Positions 1 to 11,824 of a stretch of DNA of 64,000 bases are shown piece after piece. The stretch lies in contig NC_018213.1 of assembly GCF_000219625.1 (NCBI RefSeq), forward strand, positions 800,055 through 864,054, written 5' to 3'. Within the stretch, counting starts at the first letter, position 1, and each line of letters opens with the position of its first letter. The notes beneath the pieces are model-generated. The model had not been told where the DNA came from. It ran no database searches and worked only from the letters and a program-made list of their open reading frames with translations. This DNA comes from Zymoseptoria tritici IPO323. Lineage: Eukaryota > Ascomycota > Dothideomycetes > Mycosphaerellales > Mycosphaerellaceae. Both the position numbers and the translations under genes were made by a program.

Positions 1-145
1 GCACGGGTCTTTCCCTAAGGTTAAGAGATACGAGAGATCAACGATTATACATAGATAGACTGCTGTCGCGAGACAGCCGTCCTACATAGTCATAGACTTA
101 TACAGGACGTAAATGGAACAAACAAACAAACAAACAAAACAATAA
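1..145 (+). mobile_element. 3' end of a LINE (cut by window edge)
   Basis: This is the 3' untranslated end of a non-LTR retrotransposon ending in an ACAA-type simple tail (about 118-141) rather than poly(A). It is nearly identical to the 3' end of the full-length LINE near 11.05-11.20 kb and similar to 5460-5606. Its 3' flank lacks the CACCATCCCGGT sequence seen after the other two tails, so it is a separate insertion. The body lies left of the window. Confidence 0.8.
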
Positions 146-146
146 A

Positions 147-514
147 GAGGGGAGCGTCGGTGCTTCCGGGCATTAGTATTAAAGGGGCAAGACGAACGAA
201 CGGTGCTACGGTGTTGCGTCTTCCGGTAGCTATAGGCTTACGTATATAGTCGGCTATGTTACTACTCTCGAAGGTAACCTCTAGCCTATCGGTAGAGTCC
301 GAGAGTGCAACGTCGCCCTTCGGTTTACGCATAACCTAGTTAGGGCTAATCCCTTTAGTAAGCTTAGTCGAATCTAGGCTATCTTAGCTAGGTGTAGCCG
401 GATTAGTGCCTTAAGAAGACTCCGAGTTATCCTTACTTAAGGAAGGGCTAGTTTTAGCACGAGCGGTAGAAGAAGCCGTAGCCTTAGTAGAGTCGCTAGT
501 GTTGCCTAAAGACA
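147..514 (-). pseudogene. RIP-damaged reading frame, unknown family
   Basis: Read on the minus strand from an ATG at 514, one frame stays open except for three TAG/TAA stops, the kind RIP creates from CAG, CAA or TGG. The N-terminal part is rich in Ser, Thr and Lys. The C-terminal part contains the protein-like stretch SDSTDRLEVTFESS. The LINE tail at 1-145 interrupts it, so more of this frame may continue left of the window. The family is not recognised; a gag-like or ORF1-like protein of another transposon is possible. This is a relic, not a functional gene. Confidence 0.35.
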
Positions 515-1074
515 TAGCGATTAGTGTCGGTAAGGTTTAAAACAAGAGGGGGGAAAAACTACGAAATAAGGGAGCTAAGGTATCGTTAACTAATTAGTAT
601 AGAAGGCGATAATTCCTCGAAATGTCGGGTATACATAAGGAGGTACTTAAGTACGAATGCTCGGTTCTATAAGATTCTTTAATATAGTCGGTGCGTTCCC
701 TACTCGGGGGGTAATCTATAAACCGTAATATTAAGAGCCGGCTCTAAATAGCGATATCCTTACTAAGTTAGGCCCTTAGACTACTCGATCCTTAATAGTA
801 AACGAGGTGTTATAGATCGAGTAGTAATCTTGCTAGTAAAATGTGTAGCGATAAGCGATCGCCGGAAAGTGTCGAAGGAATGTAGGAATCGACGATTATA
901 GTCGCCGGTTCCTTAGAGAAGAAGTGTTATATCGATCGCGAGGCATCTAGTTTTTAGGGTTTTTAGTATGCCTACGCTCTAGGTATCTAGTAATTCTAGT
1001 TAGACTTTATCTAGTTTCTTCGTATCTTCGAGGTATACTATTAATCCGTAATTCCTATAATTCTTAAGCCGTAC
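515..1074. other. RIP-like TA-rich sequence, no gene
   Basis: The stretch is depleted of CA and TG dinucleotides and full of TAG/TAA in all frames. I see no readable protein, RNA gene or terminal repeat. It probably belongs to the same dead element(s) as its neighbours. Confidence 0.5.
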
Positions 1075-1690
1075 ATAAACTACGCTACGAGTGGACGTGC
1101 ATTTAGGTTTTCTAGTAATAGTAACAATGTATAAACCGTGCTATAGATTCGGCATGCATTTAGGTTTCCTTAATTCCTTAATCTCGAGTAGACTATACTA
1201 CGTACGAGCATGCGTCCGTCTACACCTTACAATTTATAGTAATATACTATAGCACGAGCGGGTGTGCGTGCACCGTCTTTAAATTAGAGGTGTCCTTAAG
1301 CCTTAACTTTAAATAAACTATAATTCGAGCGACTATGCGTTTAGTAACCGTAACCTTAAACATTAAGAGATTACCTCGTACTCTATGTTAGCGCACTATA
1401 GTACGAGCAGGTATGCGTACGCCGTCTTTAGAGTAGAGGTAAACTATAAGCCTTATATAAACTATACTACGAGCGGGTGTGCGTTTAGGTTTCCTTAAGC
1501 CTTAAATAAGCTATAATACGAGTAACTATGCGCCTAGTGTTCTTAAATGTGCTATGTTTCTAGTAACCTTGCATAAGCTATGCTATAGATTCGGTATGCG
1601 CTTAGGTTTCCTTAATTTAAGTGCTTCTACTTCGCCCTGTTAATAGCCTATAGTACGAACGAGTGTACGACTACCGTCTTCGGTACGAGT
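1075..1690. repeat. Degenerate tandem repeat array
   Basis: About ten copies of a roughly 55-75 bp unit follow each other. The core is close to CTATANTACGAGCGGGTGTG followed by CGTTTAGGTTTCC in several copies. Cores begin near 1081, 1140, 1195, 1246, 1318, 1392, 1465, 1510, 1575 and 1646. Two core variants occur (TACGAGCGGGTG and TATAGATTCGGTAT). The spacing is irregular, unlike a CRISPR array, and RIP-type transitions separate the copies. It may be an internal minisatellite of the surrounding dead element. Confidence 0.6.
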
Positions 1691-2039
1691 AAAGCTTCTA
1701 TATGCCGCGTGTCTTTCTTAGTACTATATATCCGAGTCCTTAAGGGGTGCGTCCGTAGATCCGAGTTTTCCTATAACTATTATGTATAATATAGACGACT
1801 TATGCACTTACCGAGTATGCCCTTTCCTTCGTATAAAGGAGCCGTAAAGAGTCTTACATCGTCTACTAGAAAATGTAGTAGGTAGAATCGACTACTACTA
1901 ACCTAAGGCACTAAGAGGTAAGTGCATAAGTGCCTTAAGGGCGCGATATCGAGCGTAGAATTACATTAAGAAATAAGTAGTAGCTATAAAGTGCATTAAG
2001 TGCTACCGACGACCGGTAATATTGTTGTTAGATCCTTAA

Positions 2040-3460
2040 AAAAAGGAAGAATCCGACTACTATACATCGCTAAGACCTAAAACTACGCTATACTATAAAC
2101 TATATTCGATACTATTTGCCCTATAACACCGGCTAAGGCGTTATCGACGAGATAAGCGCTATCTTAGCGGGGATCTTAGTAGAAGAGCGTAAGTCCTAGC
2201 TATTAAATTAGCTCCTTAATAAGAGCGATACTACTAGCCGTCGAGTCCGTAGCCTTAGTATTCGATACTACGACTACTTCCTTACGATTAAATATAACGA
2301 TAAGAATTAACCTATTCGGCTAGGTAATAATAGTACTATATTACCGAGTATCCTCCGGTAGCTAGCGCCCTTCCTCCCTAATATTATAGTTAGGCTCGTT
2401 AAGGCTAGTATATACGTTACGCTACTTATTAACGAGCTTAGCTAGTTTAACGTCTATAGAGGCTTCGTTAGTAATAAATATAAGTACTAGCTAGAGTAGC
2501 GTATTATACTATCCGCTATAAGAAAGCCTCTATTTAAGCTACTAAGGGAGATAAAGAAGAAGGAGTAGAGCGGCGGTAAGTTTATTAACGAGCTCGCCGC
2601 TACGACTAACGCTAGTACTACTCTTACCGCTACTCCTAACGCCGATCTTACCTCTAAGCGTAAGAATAAGTAACCGGCTAAGCCTAAGCTATTAGACGAG
2701 AACTAGCTATAGTAGGAGATTAAGGTATAGGCCGCTCTCGGTAGTAACGATATATCTCTTAGCCCTAATCTCGCTCTTAGATTCGCTATTACTAGGTCCC
2801 TTAAGCCTAAGTCTATTAACGAGCCTACCGCTAAGACCTCGAGGCCTATCGACGAGCCTACTACCGGTACCTCGAGGCCTAGTAAATGTACTACTAGCTC
2901 GGAGCTCTAGCCGTCCTTACTAGTAAGACTTAAGAACTCTATAATTGTTATCGACGACGACGTTAACTCCGATTCTAGCTTATAGAATATAATTATTAAG
3001 GCTAGAGTAGTAGCTATAAGAAGGGCTAAGGAGAAGGCGGCCGAGTCTAGCTCTACGGAGCTACTAGTATAGATACTAGTTAAGGTAATAGTATCTTTAA
3101 CGTCCTCCGGAGTAGCTAATATAATAGCGGAGGTACTATCGATAAAGCCGGCTAAGCTAAAGAAGGTATATAAGCTATCGCGTATACGTAAGCTATTATA
3201 TACTCTAAACCTTACGCTATTATAAGAACGCTCTAAATTACCGGATATCCTTCTTAAGTAGGAGTAGAAGGGCTTTAAGATAGAGCTAAATATTTACGAG
3301 CCGGTCGTCGATAAGACTACCGCTACTATAGACAAGTATATCGATAAGCTAGTCGTTAATAAGCCGGTTATTAAGGAGTCCGTAGAGTAGAGTAATAGTC
3401 TACGGCGGAGCGGTCGGAAGAGGATTCTAACGTAGAAGGGAGCTAAGAGTAAATCTTAGT
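2040..3460 (+). pseudogene. RIP-killed long reading frame, unknown transposon protein
   Basis: One plus-strand frame can be followed for about 470 codons with stops that are overwhelmingly TAG or TAA, as expected if RIP hit CAG, CAA and TGG codons. The readable protein is hydrophilic. It has a low-complexity Thr/Ser/Pro/Lys middle (around 2600-2900), an IVIDDDVNSDSS acidic patch (around 2940-2985), and a basic end near 3400 reading LRRSGRKRILT, a type of tail common in fungal retroelement polyproteins. No reverse transcriptase, integrase or transposase signature could be found. It converges on the minus-strand frame at 3560-4400. Family unknown. Confidence 0.45.
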
Positions 3461-3559
3461 ATAATCTTATTACGTTTCTCGGTATAGTATATAGTAAGGG
3501 CAGTATATATAAAGGAAGTAGATATAATAAAAGTATATATGGAGGAAACTTAGGTATTA

Positions 3560-4400
3560 TTTAGTAGCTCGAGGGCCGATCTTACTATATCTTGTTTCTT
3601 ACCTATTTGCCCTCTAACTTCGCTAAACGCCGCTTAATCGTAGTATTCTTCTCCTCTAACGCCTCTCTTACTATTATTAATTCCTCCTAGTTTAGCTTAT
3701 AGCTAGCTAGCAAATCTATATACTACTCTTTAAGGAGTTTAATCTTACCTATAAGTCCTTTAATCTTAGCGCTATAGCTACCTTTAAGGAGTTCGATCTT
3801 ACTTAGTAGTACCTTACCCTTATTCTCTAGCTCTAAATTCGTATCTATTAATAGCTTAATATCTCCCTTTATTATTACTATCTTCGACTCGAAGTCTTCT
3901 ATTATTCCTCTAAACTATTTACTACTAGTAGCATCCTCGATAGCTAAATCTTTATCTAACGGCTTATTAGTACTATAGTTAGCCTTACTACGGCTAAAGT
4001 AATATCCGTAGGTCGTCTTATACGTCTTAATATCCTTATATACGCGATATACGTAGCCTCCTTTAATATAGAGTTTATACTTAGTAAACGCCGGCGATCC
4101 TAAAACGGGATAATTAGCTAAGATCGCACTAGGATATACCGAGATCTCCTAGATTAAACTTACCTTCGTCCGTCTCCTATACTCGACCTATATAATTATA
4201 GCGGTTAAGAGTCTACTTTCCGCTCTTCCGTATAGTAGTATCTGCCGACTATACTTTAGTAATAGCTTCGTTCTAAGTAGAGACGCTAATATACTACGGA
4301 GCGAATTAATCTATTATAGTCGGTATACGGTAGGCTCGGAGTTCTTTAGGTAGAGTCGAAGGAGATAGCGGCGGTGTTAGAGTTAGAGCATTATTAACAT
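3560..4400 (-). pseudogene. RIP-killed coiled-coil reading frame, unknown
   Basis: On the minus strand from an ATG at 4400, one frame reads about 280 codons with TAG/TAA stops only. After a poor N-terminus, the segment PAFTKYKLYIKGGYVYRVYK (near 4100-4040) is uninterrupted. The C-terminal half is Lys/Glu/Leu-rich with heptad-like spacing (for example EDFESKIVIIKGDIKLLIDT), suggesting a coiled coil. The product is not recognised. It converges with the plus-strand frame at 2040-3460; the two may belong to one element or two. No terminal repeats were found to settle this. Confidence 0.4.
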
Positions 4401-4798
4401 CTTATATTAGTATATCTTCGCGCTCGAGTAGTAAGCCCTACGCTTCGAGTCTAGCTTTCTTAACAGCTTCGCCTTATAGTATGTTCTAAGTAGTAAAGGC
4501 TATAATAAGCGAGAGCGAGAGCGGTAGAGATTAGTAGTAGTAGTAGTAATGTTAATGTTCGAGAGAGAGAGAAACGACCGCGGAAGGGGATATTTAAACC
4601 TACTAAACGCCCTTATTAGCATTATGCGCACTTATATCTAATTGTTAGCTCTTAGCGTAATCTTAGTAGCTAGCTAACAATAGGTAGTAATATACAGCGA
4701 CAATAGGAGCGTTTATTAAGGGAGTGAAGTTATTTAAGCCCTGCACGTAACCATCAAATCTATAAAAAACACGTAGTGAGGGAAACTTCCGTTTAGTA
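4401..4798. other. RIP-like non-coding sequence
   Basis: TA-rich sequence with a (GAGA) run near 4560-4575. I see no gene. The last ~80 bases before the CACCATCCCGGT site look less damaged. Confidence 0.4.
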
Positions 4799-4811
4799 CA
4801 CCATCCCGGTG

Positions 4812-5606
4812 GCCGGCGACGAGGAACACCTGTACGTGGTGCCGGCTACGAACCTGCGACGATACCGTCGTTGCAGAGCCAAGTTTCCTCCGAAGGATTG
4901 GAGAGGCCGTCGATCCCTCTTCCCTTACAACAACAACACGACCTGGAGGTACGCCTCCCATCGAAATACAAGCTATAACAGAACAACGGCACGATTCGAA
5001 CGCCCTCTACGCTACAAACGCTACAAACAAGAAGAAGAAGAAGCAATCCACTCTGCCCTATACGCGCACCTCCTCGAAATCCGAACCGAAACATTTCAAA
5101 GAGCTGGAACAGTTGGTGGAATCTATAACTCTGCGATCAACCTGCGTAGCTGTAACGTTTGGAAGCGGATACAGTTCCACAAAGGCATATTGAGGATAAG
5201 AGAAGGCAGCGAGTTGGACAGCTGCTTTTGCACTGCTTTTGCACTGCGTTTCGAATTTGCAGCATGCGTGCGTGCGAAGCGGAAGGATCCGCTGAAAATT
5301 CTGCAAAAAGCTTGGCGCGAAAATTCTGCAGCCCCAGCTGCAGACAACGACACGCGAAAATTCTGCAGCCCCGGCTGCACGACACTCGTTGGATTTCCTT
5401 TGTTTGCGCTGCTTTTGAAGTCCTTCGGTAGATTCTGCTTTGCAGATTCTACCTTAGGCACGGGGTTTTCCCCTAAGGTCAAAGAATACCGAAAGAATTT
5501 GATTGTAAATAGATCTACTGCCTTGCGCGCAAGGCCGTCCTACATAGTCTTGGACTCCGAAAGGACGTAAATGGAACAAACAAACAAACAAACAACAACA
5601 AACAAC
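4812..5606 (+). mobile_element. Short LINE-related insertion, not RIP-damaged
   Basis: The last ~190 bases (5418-5606) match the 3' end of the neighbouring full-length LINE and finish in an ACAAACAAAC-type tail. The 5' ~600 bases share nothing obvious with it. CACCATCCCGGT flanks it on both sides (4800-4811 and 5607-5618), as a 12-bp target duplication would. It lacks the RIP scars of its neighbours. Three copies of GAAAATTCTGCA (near 5296, 5322 and 5356) sit inside. It is either a 5'-truncated member of a sister LINE family or a non-autonomous element borrowing the LINE 3' end. A 253-codon frame across it (GTG start) shows no protein features and is not called as a gene. Confidence 0.6.
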
Positions 5607-6575
5607 ACCATCCCGGTCATCGACATCCGCACTTCCATTGCACACCTAATATTGACCCGATCATTACCAAACACGCACCATTCGAAAGCCCTTATTAAGG
5701 CCGTTCTAACGAACCCGCATTTACCCCGCTGCCCTTAAAACCTACGCCGCTACTGGAGTTCAAAGATTTACCTTGTTGCCCCCTTTAGGGTGCAAATTTT
5801 GACCCTAAACTCCGGGATTTGGCCCCTACCTCTAAAACCTTATTCCGACCTTACCTCCCCTACACTCGAAATATTCCCTATTTAGGGCATTGTATAAGGA
5901 AGGTTCATAACCTGTACTACAACACTTTAACACACTACAATACAACTAATACGCCGCCGATTCGGACGCCGTGTAGCCCGTTTAAAAGCCCTCGACGAGA
6001 GCTTTTATTCTAGCTATCAAACGCCTGATTTGGTCGAATTTTAAAAGAGCCAAAGGCTAAATAAGAGCAGTGTTCCTAGGATATATAAACACAAATATAC
6101 ATATACACTTAGTTCTCTCTACACTAGAGTTACCTGTTGTCCTACGCTGCCGAGAGAGGAAGCTAAAGGAGCAGTATAGTTTAGTAAGGACGAATTTGCA
6201 CCTCTAGGGATTAGAGTAGTAGTACTAGCTGTATAGCTAGATACTCTATATAGAGTATAGGCCTACCTTTCCCTAGAGATAAAGGTTATCCCGAACCTGC
6301 TACGGCTACCCGCAGAACGCCTCTAAAGCCTGCTATAAAGACGCACGTTGCTGCAGGCTAGAGTACTTCCTAAAAGTAGAGGTATATTTATATATCTCTT
6401 CTCTCCTCTTTAAAGTATACCTTCTCCTATACTCTTATATAGTAGAGAGAAGAGTGCCCTAGTGTCGCAAGTAGGCTAGGACCCGAACGCGATTAGAAAT
6501 AGAGACGAACAAGCAGCCCTCTCGGCGTAAGACTGCTAAGCCTCTTTTTAAATAACAAACAATAATAATAAGACA

Positions 6576-7690
6576 ATGTCTACCGAGACGGAAATAATAG
6601 ACGCAAGCTTAGCCCTTTAGACTCCAAAAGCTACAGCTAGAGGGGACGAGGAAGTTACGTTTAAGTCTCTTAAAACCCTGCCGTTGCCGAAGGAACTACT
6701 AAAAAGAACCGGCATTCCTTTCCTACCTAGGAAAAGGCAAAACCCCTTCGAATTTAGTAGCTCCCCGACTCGTAGCCCTTCTCTTAGAAAGAAATAAACA
6801 CTCTCTTGTACGCCTGCGAACAAGAAGATCCTATAAGCCCGACAGCTACTAGTCGAAGCGGTAGGGGATCTAGGCGGGATTCTAGAAGAACAAACCCGGG
6901 TTCTCGACCTTCTCGAAGTCTTTCGGCACTTTACCGAGCGTACAGACTTTAGGATAACGTCCCAAATCCTCGCAAAGTAAGTCTCGAACCTAGAAACGAC
7001 AATAAAGAAACTAGTAGTATAGGCGAAGAAGCCTACTTTCGTAGACGTTATTAAGGGAGATAGCAGATCCGATACCTCTACCTCTACTTCCTCGATAATA
7101 AAGACAATATAATAATAATAACAATAACAACAACGTTAGACGACCGTCTCCTAGAGGGCTAGCAAGCCGAAAGAACAAGTAGAACCGATACCTCTTATCC
7201 TTATACTAAAGGATAAAGAGAAGGAACTCGACTAGATCGCAACCCGAGACAAAATTAATAACGCTCTTAAAGGCGAAGACTAAGAGCTAGCTATCCTTGC
7301 GATAAAGAAATTAGTTCGGGGTAATATTGTCCTAAACTTTGTAACAGAGAAAGCCCGCTAACGAACGATCGATAGCCTTACTAAGGTTACCGATATCGTA
7401 GGCGAGGCATAGGTAATAGAGGACTCTCTCTAGCATAAGGTCGTAGTCTACGGCGTCTCGACCGCGAACTTTAATACGCTAACGGGCCTATAGGACATTT
7501 AACGAGAAATTAAGACCTTTAATAGAGGTCTTAAACTCGTAGGCACCCCGATTTAGCTAACGAACAAAGAGAGAAGAAGGACTCTTACTAGGGCGACAGT
7601 TCTAGTAGGTTTTGCTACCGAGGAGGAGGCGAAAAGGGCTATTTAAAACCGTCTATACATAAGCGCGGATAGCCTAAGAGTCGAGAAGGC
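6576..7690 (+). pseudogene. LINE ORF1 (nucleic-acid-binding protein) relic
   Basis: From the ATG at 6576 one frame reads ~370 codons interrupted only by TAG/TAA. The order is a basic, Ser/Pro/Arg-rich N-terminus (about 6600-6850), a helical, probably coiled-coil, stretch (about 6850-7050), and an RRM-like region with VLVGFATEEEAKRAI near 7608-7650. ORF1 proteins of this LINE class coat the element RNA. No CCHC knuckle survives near the end, perhaps because RIP turned Cys codons into Tyr. It is dead. Confidence 0.6.
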
Positions 7691-7739
7691 GAAGGATCGT
7701 ATATAACAGAAAGGGAGGCCCCTAGAACGTTCTATATAT

Positions 7740-10700
7740 TAGAACACTCTCTACGGATTTTCTACGTTAATCTTAACTAATCTATCGAGGCTATAGAGTC
7801 TACCTTAGACGTCGCGGTTAAGTAGAAAGCCGACCTTCTACTAGTCTAGGAACCGTAGACTATAGAAGACCTAATAATAGGCTACAAAGAGACAAGATCT
7901 ATCGCATACCGGGATTATAACTAGCTATTCCTAACGACTACGGATTCGACGATCCGGCTAAGAACAATACTATATATTAGTATAAGACTTAACGTTAATA
8001 TCTCTCCTATTTTATTAGACGATAGCGACATACTTTCCTTTATTATTTTAGATAAGAAGGGCAACAAGATCTAGATAGTTAATCTCTATAACGAGAAGGA
8101 CCTTCGGGATACCGAGAACCCGCAAAACCGACAAATAATAGAGAGAAGCCTCTACTCTCTACGCAACATGTTCCTTCTAAACACTCTACTAGTAGGAGAC
8201 TTTAACCTTAGACACCCGTCCTAGGATCCGAGGGGAAAGGATACTACTAGTGCCCGCGAATTTATAAAGTAGATAGAAGACTAGGGCTTTACTCTATGTA
8301 ATACGATAGGTGTCGGGACCTTCTATAGGCCGCACCTAGACGCAGAGTCGGTCCTAGACCTTACGTTTATAAGAGGATCCTTATCTACGAAAGAAATCGA
8401 CTAGAGAACGATTCCGATAGGCTTAGACTATAAGGCTATATCTATAGACCTTATTAGCGCGCAAGATCGAGCCTAACAGAAGAAAGTAGTTCTAGATATA
8501 GCTTCCGCGGATTAGGAACTGTTTACAGATCTCCTAATAAGCAAGGCGACGTCTATTAACTATACGAACTCCCTCGACGATATCGCAGACTCCTTTACCT
8601 CGTGTATTACCGAATCGATGCAGGGAGCAATCCTAGAGAAAGTAGTACACGCCTACGCAAAACCTTAGTAGAATAGAGAGCTACGCACGCTACGCCGTAC
8701 AATATCTAGAACATATAGACAGACCTTTACCTACAGACGTACGCCGACGCTAGACGAGAAAGAGGCGTATACGAAAGCGAGAAACGAGTACTTCTAAGCT
8801 ATTAAAACAGCTAAGAAGAACTACTAGAACGCTTTCCTTAAAAAAGAAGACTCGAAATCTATCTTTAAAGCTATGTCCTATACTAGGAATAGCAGCCGAA
8901 GACAGATACCTATAATAAATAACGAAGATTCTTTCGAGGGGAAATATAAGGCCTTCTTCGAAGCCTTATTTCCGCGCCCTCCTACTAAGGAACCTCTACC
9001 TAGCCGTTAGGAAGCGTATACAGCTGGGGATTAGGGCTGGACTACGCTAACCGAAGAGGAACTCGCTGCCGCCTGTAGTACGAAGATAGTAAAAGGAAAA
9101 ACGCCGGGCCTAGACGGTATTACGCAAGCTATTATTAGTAAAGCGTATAGCGCTATTCCTATTACCTTTCTACGTATATATAGTAGGCTACTTAACGAAG
9201 GACACTACCCCCGATGCTAGAAAGTTGCGATAGGCGTAGTTCTAGCAAAGCCGGGAAAACTAGACTATTCGGTCCCTAAGGCCTACCAAGTTATCTCTCT
9301 CCTAAACTATCTTAGTAAGATTAGCGAGAGAATACTCGCAAAACGCCTAGGGATTATCGTAGAGACGAAGCCCCTTTTATACGACTCGTAGTTAGGAGGG
9401 CGAAAGAAGAAATCGGCTATCGATACGGTGCTTCTCTTAACGAACGAAATCGAGGAGAATCGAAGAAAGAAAAAGAAGACTTCGGTTATCTTCCTCGACG
9501 TAAGAGGAGTATACAACTACGTTACAAAGAACCGACTATTAAGAATAATAATCTAGTTAAGGCTTCCGTATAGCCTTATATATTAGGTTTAGTCGTTTAT
9601 AAGTAATAGACGCTTACGAATAGTATTCGACGGATAGATATAGGAATTCTAGGACGTAGAGATCGGCGTTCCGTAAGGTAGCCCGATGTCTCCTATCCTC
9701 TTTCTTATCTATACGCGCGACATATTCTTCTTGCTATAAGGAGTTACTCCTAGTTCCTACGTCGACAATATTAGACTATCTACCTCGTCTACGTCCCTTA
9801 AGAAGAACTCTAAGGTACTAGAACGTAAGGCAAGAAGGCTAATAGACCTAGGAAAGAAGAACTCGATTACTTTCGACCTAGCAAAGACAGACCTAGTACA
9901 CTTCTCGAAAGGGAAAGGGTCCGATTGCCCGGTAATTCTTCTAAACGGTAATATTGTTCGCTTAGTAAAGAAAGTAATAAGGTAGCTTAGGATTTAGCTA
10001 GACGCCGGTCTTACCTTTAAGGAGCATATTATAATAAGAGCGGCATAAGCACAAGCAGCATTCTATCGATTAGAAAGACTAGCAAATACCGAACGCGGTC
10101 TATCTTCTATATCGTTAAGAAAGATCTACCTAGCCTGCGTTACTATAATAGTAGACTACAGGGCCCCGGTTTAGTAGCAGTCGAAAAAGAGTATAAAACC
10201 TCTAGTATCTCTATAAAGTAAAGCTTATAGAAAGATCCTAGGCGTTTTCTATACCGCCCTAAACGTCCTGTCCGAAGTAGAGTTAAATCTCTTCCCCCTG
10301 GATCTACGCCTAGAGAGACAGTTAATTTTATACTTTCTACGCGTAGCAAAGCTACCTAAAAACTACCCTATAAGACTTACTATCTAAAGTGCGCCTTCGG
10401 ATATACGAGAAGTCCGATACGAGGACTTAAGAGAGATACTTCTGCAAAAACGATAGAGAATATAGATATAACTACTCTGTTATCGACTCCGACAATATAA
10501 GCATTTCGTAGAATATAAGAGGGCTAACTACGCAAAAGACGATCTCTTTAGCGTTTGGAAAACCTAATACGAAATAGTAAGATAACGGGAGATTAATAAG
10601 GTACCTAGGAATACAAATAGCTACCTTAGTCGATTTCTATAAAGCTCGCTAGGAAAACATAGAATAGGAGGAAGACGCGCTTTAACTAGTGCCTTCTATA

Positions 10701-11040
10701 CTATCCTATTAGGATACGGATACCTAAAGTCCTATCTCTATCGCTTTAGACACGTAACGACGCTAGACTGCCCTTATAAATAACGAGAAATAGTAGAACA
10801 CCTCGTATGTAGCTGCCCTATCTATAATGTATTTAGGCTACTACTACTACGATAAGCATAATCTCTACTAGAAATAGTAGAAGATAAAGAACTCCGGAAA
10901 CACCTTACTACCTTTCTCTTAGATACAAAGATTGCTTCTAGGTCCTAGCACCTAGTAAGAGGTAAAGACAAGACCGTCTAGCCTACACTCCTTTTACTTT
11001 TCCTTATTTGTCTTTCTTTAAAGTCCTTCGATACTAGCTT
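7740..11040 (+). pseudogene. LINE ORF2 (endonuclease and reverse transcriptase) relic
   Basis: A single frame of about 1,100 codons can be read through RIP stops. First comes an apurinic-type endonuclease region (FYVNLN near 7757; LLVGDFNLRHPS near 8187-8225). Next is a reverse transcriptase with KTPGLDGITQAIISKAY (near 9099-9150), GVPQGSPMSPILFL (near 9666-9707) and YVDN (near 9758), where YVDD has lost its second Asp to a G-to-A change. Last is a C-terminal CCHC-type knuckle, CPYK..REIVEHLVCSCPIY (near 10760-10815). I did not see a convincing RNase H domain. The family assignment (I/Tad1 group) rests on this domain order and on the fungal setting. Confidence 0.8.
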
Positions 11041-11211
11041 GCTACTATCCTAGGTACGGGTCTTTCCCTAAGGTTAAGAGATACGAGAGAACAACGATTG
11101 TACATAGATAGACTGCTATCGCGAGACAGCCGTCCTACATAGTTATAGACTCCTATAGGACGTAAATGGAACAAACAAACAAACAAACAAACAAACACCA
11201 TCCCGGTCCGT

Positions 11212-11819
11212 CCCCGGCAAGCTAATAGCGTGGGGGCTTGCCCTGGGCGCCTAAAAGATACTTCATGTCGAGAAAGTCAGCTGCAGACTGGGAGTCTTCC
11301 CGCAGGATTCAATACCATGCTGATGCTCCGCCGGTGAAATCGTACTCGAGGTGGTCTCCGCCACGTTGGACTGGATCTGGAAAATGGACTGCATCGTAGT
11401 CAGCCCGTCTGAGGGTACTCATGAAGAGAATTCTTCACCATATGTTCTCCACTCCCGGATTGCACCAGTATCGGAAAGTCAAACAAACTGCCGTGTTGGT
11501 GGCCACAAGCCTTGCCGCCGGAATGGAGAACGCACTGCCGCGCGGGGAAGGTGCGGTGTACGGCACAGTGCAGCGTTCGAGCATTTGTTGAGAGACTTGC
11601 TTTGCCGCATTGACATCACATCCCGGCCATGTTGGAAGACGACCGAGTTGCGGTCGTGGCTCGAGCTGTCGCCGCAACTAGTTGCTCGTTTTCCTGACGA
11701 TTCACGAAGCGATTGCCGGCTAGGATGCACACAGCGCATCGCACGCAACTGCATCAGGCTACGCCAAGCTTCGACATGAAGTTCTTAATGAGCATAAGCA
11801 AGCGCGCGGACATGCCGTC
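11212..11819. other. Host sequence between LINE and Copia, no confident gene
   Basis: Undamaged, GC-balanced DNA into which both retroelements jumped; it resumes at 18188. A 142-codon plus-strand frame (11351-11779) and minus-strand frames overlap one another and none shows a domain, signal peptide or splice pattern. Minus-strand text around 11300-11420 (VHFPDP...EYDFTGG) could be a gene remnant but is too short to name. Confidence 0.4.
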
Positions 11820-11824
11820 CGTCG

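Larger units (their letters stand above)
5619..11196 (+). mobile_element. Full-length Tad1/I-like LINE, RIP-inactivated
   Basis: A ~5.6-kb non-LTR retrotransposon with a ~950-bp 5' leader, an ORF1 and an ORF2 relic, and an (ACAA)n tail at about 11167-11196. It is bounded by CACCATCCCGGT at 5607-5618 and 11198-11209, which reads as a 12-bp target-site duplication. RIP has turned Gln and Trp codons into TAG/TAA throughout, so it cannot move. The leader (5619-6575) has no gene. The 5' boundary is inferred from the duplication, not from an aligned second copy. Confidence 0.8.

Noticed and set aside
4809..5570. A 253-codon plus-strand frame
   Set aside because: Starts with GTG, has five overlapping rival frames, no domain, and ends in the LINE 3' untranslated region; it lies in a LINE-related insertion.
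11351..11779. A 142-codon plus-strand frame between the retroelements
   Set aside because: Overlaps two antisense frames of similar quality and has no recognisable feature.
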